Shown here: positions 62,059 to 64,000 of the stretch, one piece after another
Position numbering within the stretch: the first letter of the stretch is position 1
Layout: every line of letters starts with the position of its first letter
Assembly (NCBI GenBank): GCA_024743115.1
Contig: JANSXC010000021.1
Location: 44,006-108,005, forward strand
Origin: a bacterium
Lineage (GTDB): Bacteria > Planctomycetota > UBA1135 > UBA2386
DNA length: 64,000 nucleotides
Direction of reading: 5' to 3'
Translations under genes and position numbers: made by a program
The notes under the pieces: model-generated
What the model saw: only the letters and a program-made list of their open reading frames with translations
The model's database searches: none
Told to the model about the DNA's origin: nothing

Positions 62059-63534
62059 TTACCGCTGCAGCAACAGGATCTCCGTGGCATGCGGGTGATT
62101 CGCCAGACTCGCCGGCAGCAGCGCTTCGCGATAGCCGAGCGCCGTGAGTTCGGCGCGATCGACCGCGGTGCGGCCGCGCTTCTGCACGACGAAGCGGCAG
62201 GTTTCCGCGGTGGCCTGGGCGAGCAGTTCCGCGGCGTCGATGCGGCGCGGTGGCGGCGGGCGGAGGCCCGCGAAGTAGAGCAACCGCGGCATGTCGGATG
62301 CGATCGTCGCGGTGGCCGGGCGGATTGCCCGCAGCCAGCGTCCGAGGTCGCGTTCGATCGTGCGGTCGGTCGGCGGGTTCACGAGCAGCTTGCCTGCGGC
62401 GAGGACGAGCAGCAGGACGGGAGTCAGCTGCCAGCCGCAGCCGATCACGGGTCGTGAGCGTTCGCGGGCCGCCGTCGCCCGGCGCCGCGTGACATCGAGC
62501 AGCGCGACGAACACGGCTCCCGCGAACGGCAGCAGTAGTACCCCGAGCCCCGACGCGAAGCGGTGGTGGCTCTTGAGCAGGGGCACGATCGCGACCTGGG
62601 CGAGGAACGGGGCCAGCAGGAGCAGCCGTGGGTCGCTGAGGCGACGCGGTCGGTGACGGATCGCGCCGAAGACGAGCAGCGGGAAGGTCAGGTAGCCGAG
62701 CCCTTCCCAGGCATCCCCGGGCCAGCGCAGCCACTGCTCGAAGTAGTGTCGCATCGGCGTGCCCGCGGCGCCCGCGCCGACGTCCCAGTTGAACGCGGCC
62801 TTCGGGGTCAGCGTGAACCCGTGACCGTTCGCGAGCATACCCAGCGGCAGCAGCAGGCTTACGAGGGTGCCGCTCAGAGCGAACGCCATGGCCACCTTGT
62901 GGCGTCGCGCTGCGAGGAGCCAGATCGCTCCGGTGACGACCAGGCCGAAGCCCTCGGGGCGGGTCAGGAACGCGAGGCCGGCGAGGGTTCCCGCAAGCGC
63001 CGCGCCCGCCACAGTCGGGGCCGGATCGGCAGCGGCCGAGCCGTTCCGGCGGCCGACCAGGGTCGCGGAGCTCGCCGTGACGAGCAGAAAGAACGGCCCC
63101 TCGCTCAGGCATTCGGCGGGGTGGCGGACGAGCCAGTTTCCGACCGCGTAGAGCAGCGTCGTCCACCAGGCGATTCGCGCGTCGAACAGCCGAAGCGTCA
63201 GTCGCCACAGTGGCACGGCAGCGAGCGTGGCCGGCAACGCGGCCGCGAGCTGACCGGCGTGAATCGGGTCGAACTCCCCGGGAAGCGCGTTCCCCGCGAC
63301 GAGTGCCAGTGCTGTGAGCACTGGGTAGAAAGGGTGGAAAACCGTTTCGCACAGTGCCGCAGGTCCATCCCGCAGCAGGGCTTCGGCGAGCCACAGATAG
63401 TGGACACCGTCGCGGCCGGGCACCGGCGTCAGGACACACCCGTAGCAGCGCAACAGGGCGGCGAGCGCCAGCAGGATCCACGGGAAACGGGCCACAGACC
63501 CACGCAGCGGAACCTCTGGCCGGCGGCGCGGCAA
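62059..63534 (-). CDS. GT39-like polytopic membrane glycosyltransferase
   Basis: A 491-residue integral membrane protein. The first loop after the first helix (ILLALAALLRCYGCVL) has the acidic motif PGRDGVHYLWLAEALL, typical of the dolichol/polyprenyl-phosphate sugar transferase (PMT/ArnT/GT39) superfamily. About nine to eleven hydrophobic segments follow (AGAALAGTLAGLAFLTR, VTGAIWLLAA, MAFALSGTLVSLLLPLGM, LLLLAPFLAQVAIVPLL). The C-terminal 100 residues are soluble. Likely transfers a sugar from a lipid carrier on the outer side of the membrane. Confidence 0.8.
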   Translation of the reverse strand: MPRRRPEVPLRGSVARFPWILLALAALLRCYGCVLTPVPGRDGVHYLWLAEALLRDGPAALCETVFHPFYPVLTALALVAGNALPGEFDPIHAGQLAAALPATLAAVPLWRLTLRLFDARIAWWTTLLYAVGNWLVRHPAECLSEGPFFLLVTASSATLVGRRNGSAAADPAPTVAGAALAGTLAGLAFLTRPEGFGLVVTGAIWLLAARRHKVAMAFALSGTLVSLLLPLGMLANGHGFTLTPKAAFNWDVGAGAAGTPMRHYFEQWLRWPGDAWEGLGYLTFPLLVFGAIRHRPRRLSDPRLLLLAPFLAQVAIVPLLKSHHRFASGLGVLLLPFAGAVFVALLDVTRRRATAARERSRPVIGCGWQLTPVLLLVLAAGKLLVNPPTDRTIERDLGRWLRAIRPATATIASDMPRLLYFAGLRPPPPRRIDAAELLAQATAETCRFVVQKRGRTAVDRAELTALGYREALLPASLANHPHATEILLLQR

Positions 63535-63630
63535 GCCCGGATCGCGGAAGGCGAACGATCGGGGCGCGGCCGGTCCGGCTCTACCGCGGAGCCGGTGGTA
63601 TCCCGCGCCCGACTGGAGCGGCGAGGCGCG

Positions 63631-63753
63631 TCAGGCGTCCATGCGCAGGTTCCGCCGGCGGAACCAGCCGAGCAGGATCAGGCAGGCGCCGGCGGCGGCG
63701 AGAAGGAGCAGGTTGGGGGAACTGATCGAATGAGTGGGAACCGATAGTTGCAA
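63631..63753 (-). CDS. Possible 40-residue single-helix membrane protein
   Basis: With a TTG start the frame reads a polar N-terminus, one strong hydrophobic helix (LLLLAAAGACLILLGWF) and a basic end (RRRNLR). This is the shape of a small membrane protein, or of a C-terminal sorting signal of a broken secreted protein. No ribosome-binding site is visible, and the frame closes upstream at a stop near 63835. It lies 96 bases before the GT39-like gene. Confidence 0.25.
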   Translation of the reverse strand: MQLSVPTHSISSPNLLLLAAAGACLILLGWFRRRNLRMDA

Positions 63754-63827
63754 CGTAACGCCCGCGGATCGCGGGGCACGGGACCATCGGAGGCTCCGGT
63801 CGCATCGGCCGCCTCCGAGGAGGCCCG

Positions 63828-64000
63828 ATGTCGTTCACCCCACCGCGCTGCCCCAACCGCTCCTGTCCAGTGCACGCCATGCCGCGCCGCCGCTTCTATT
63901 GGCGCAACGGCAGTTACTCCCCGGACTGCCGGGCGGAGCCGCAGCCACGCTTCAAGTGTCGCACTTGCCGTAGGAGCTTCTCTCGCCAGACCTTCCGGCA
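63828..64000 (+). CDS. Zinc-ribbon protein, transposase-like N-terminus (partial)
   Basis: Start of a gene that runs off the window. GAGGAGG at 63816-63822 precedes the ATG at 63828. The visible 57 residues contain Cys pairs CPNRSC and FKCRTCRRSFSRQTF, an aromatic strand between them (RRRFYWRNGSYS), and many Arg. This is the arrangement of N-terminal zinc ribbons of IS1/IS1595-like and related transposases or DNA-binding proteins. Whether a complete insertion sequence follows cannot be seen. Confidence 0.6.
   Translation, partial: MSFTPPRCPNRSCPVHAMPRRRFYWRNGSYSPDCRAEPQPRFKCRTCRRSFSRQTFR

Overview
This is a GC-rich bacterial chromosome segment with densely packed genes. Gene content points to a free-living member of the Planctomycetota. 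It has a DUF1800/DUF1501 secreted pair, three ECF-type sigma factors (one fused to a membrane anchor and a giant outer domain), a TPR-carrying Ser/Thr kinase, FG-GAP, HEAT, EF-hand, CotH and PQQ-propeller export proteins, and many lineage-specific secreted proteins. This placement is inferred from protein families; no rRNA is present.

The most notable content is three genes interrupted by one in-frame TGA each, at positions where the protein reads smoothly on both sides: an exported HMA (heavy-metal-associated) protein at 5878-6231 (U-x-x-C metal/redox motif), an FG-GAP repeat protein at 15256-16605 (minus strand, U-C motif) and an exported thioredoxin-like protein at 24595-25866 (T-U-N-N-G). 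Each TGA is followed by a hairpin with G in the first two loop bases about 20-22 nt downstream, as in bacterial SECIS elements. In two of them the loop starts with GGTC, exactly 22 nt after the TGA. I read them as selenocysteine (Sec) proteins that ordinary gene callers would split or truncate.

Layout. 1-5731: end of an unknown gene, ECF sigma, DUF1800-DUF1501, M17 aminopeptidase. 5878-6957: Sec-HMA protein, 30-residue Cys-rich peptide and SlyD-type FKBP, a possible metal-handling group. 7043-9069: SRPBCC/ArsR autoregulated pair with twin operators, and a hydrolase. 9097-19338: lipoprotein, sigma fusion, secreted proteins including Sec-FG-GAP, bestrophin, HEAT protein. 19561-25866: small membrane protein, hybrid histidine kinase, HExxH protein with Sec thioredoxin-like partner. 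26044-31314: PadR-ABC-FtsX-S33 peptidase operon. 31331-34931: divergent TPR kinase and ECF sigma whose start codons overlap. 35010-42634: two tRNA-Gln, one tRNA-Glu, CotH/LTD protein, Ser/Gly-rich repeat protein, dGTPase-like HD protein. 42894-50511: PDZ protein, epimerase, glycosyltransferase-TPR, an untyped structured RNA with strong terminator, then rluA-like, truD and mtnP. 50538-56013: PQQ propeller, methyltransferase, N-terminal nucleophile asparaginase, EF-hand protein, unknown protein. 56010-58870: two-component operon. 58927-63534: ispH, secreted protein, unknown anchored protein, GT39-like membrane protein. The window ends in the 5' part of a zinc-ribbon gene.

No CRISPR array, prophage, rRNA or complete insertion sequence was seen.
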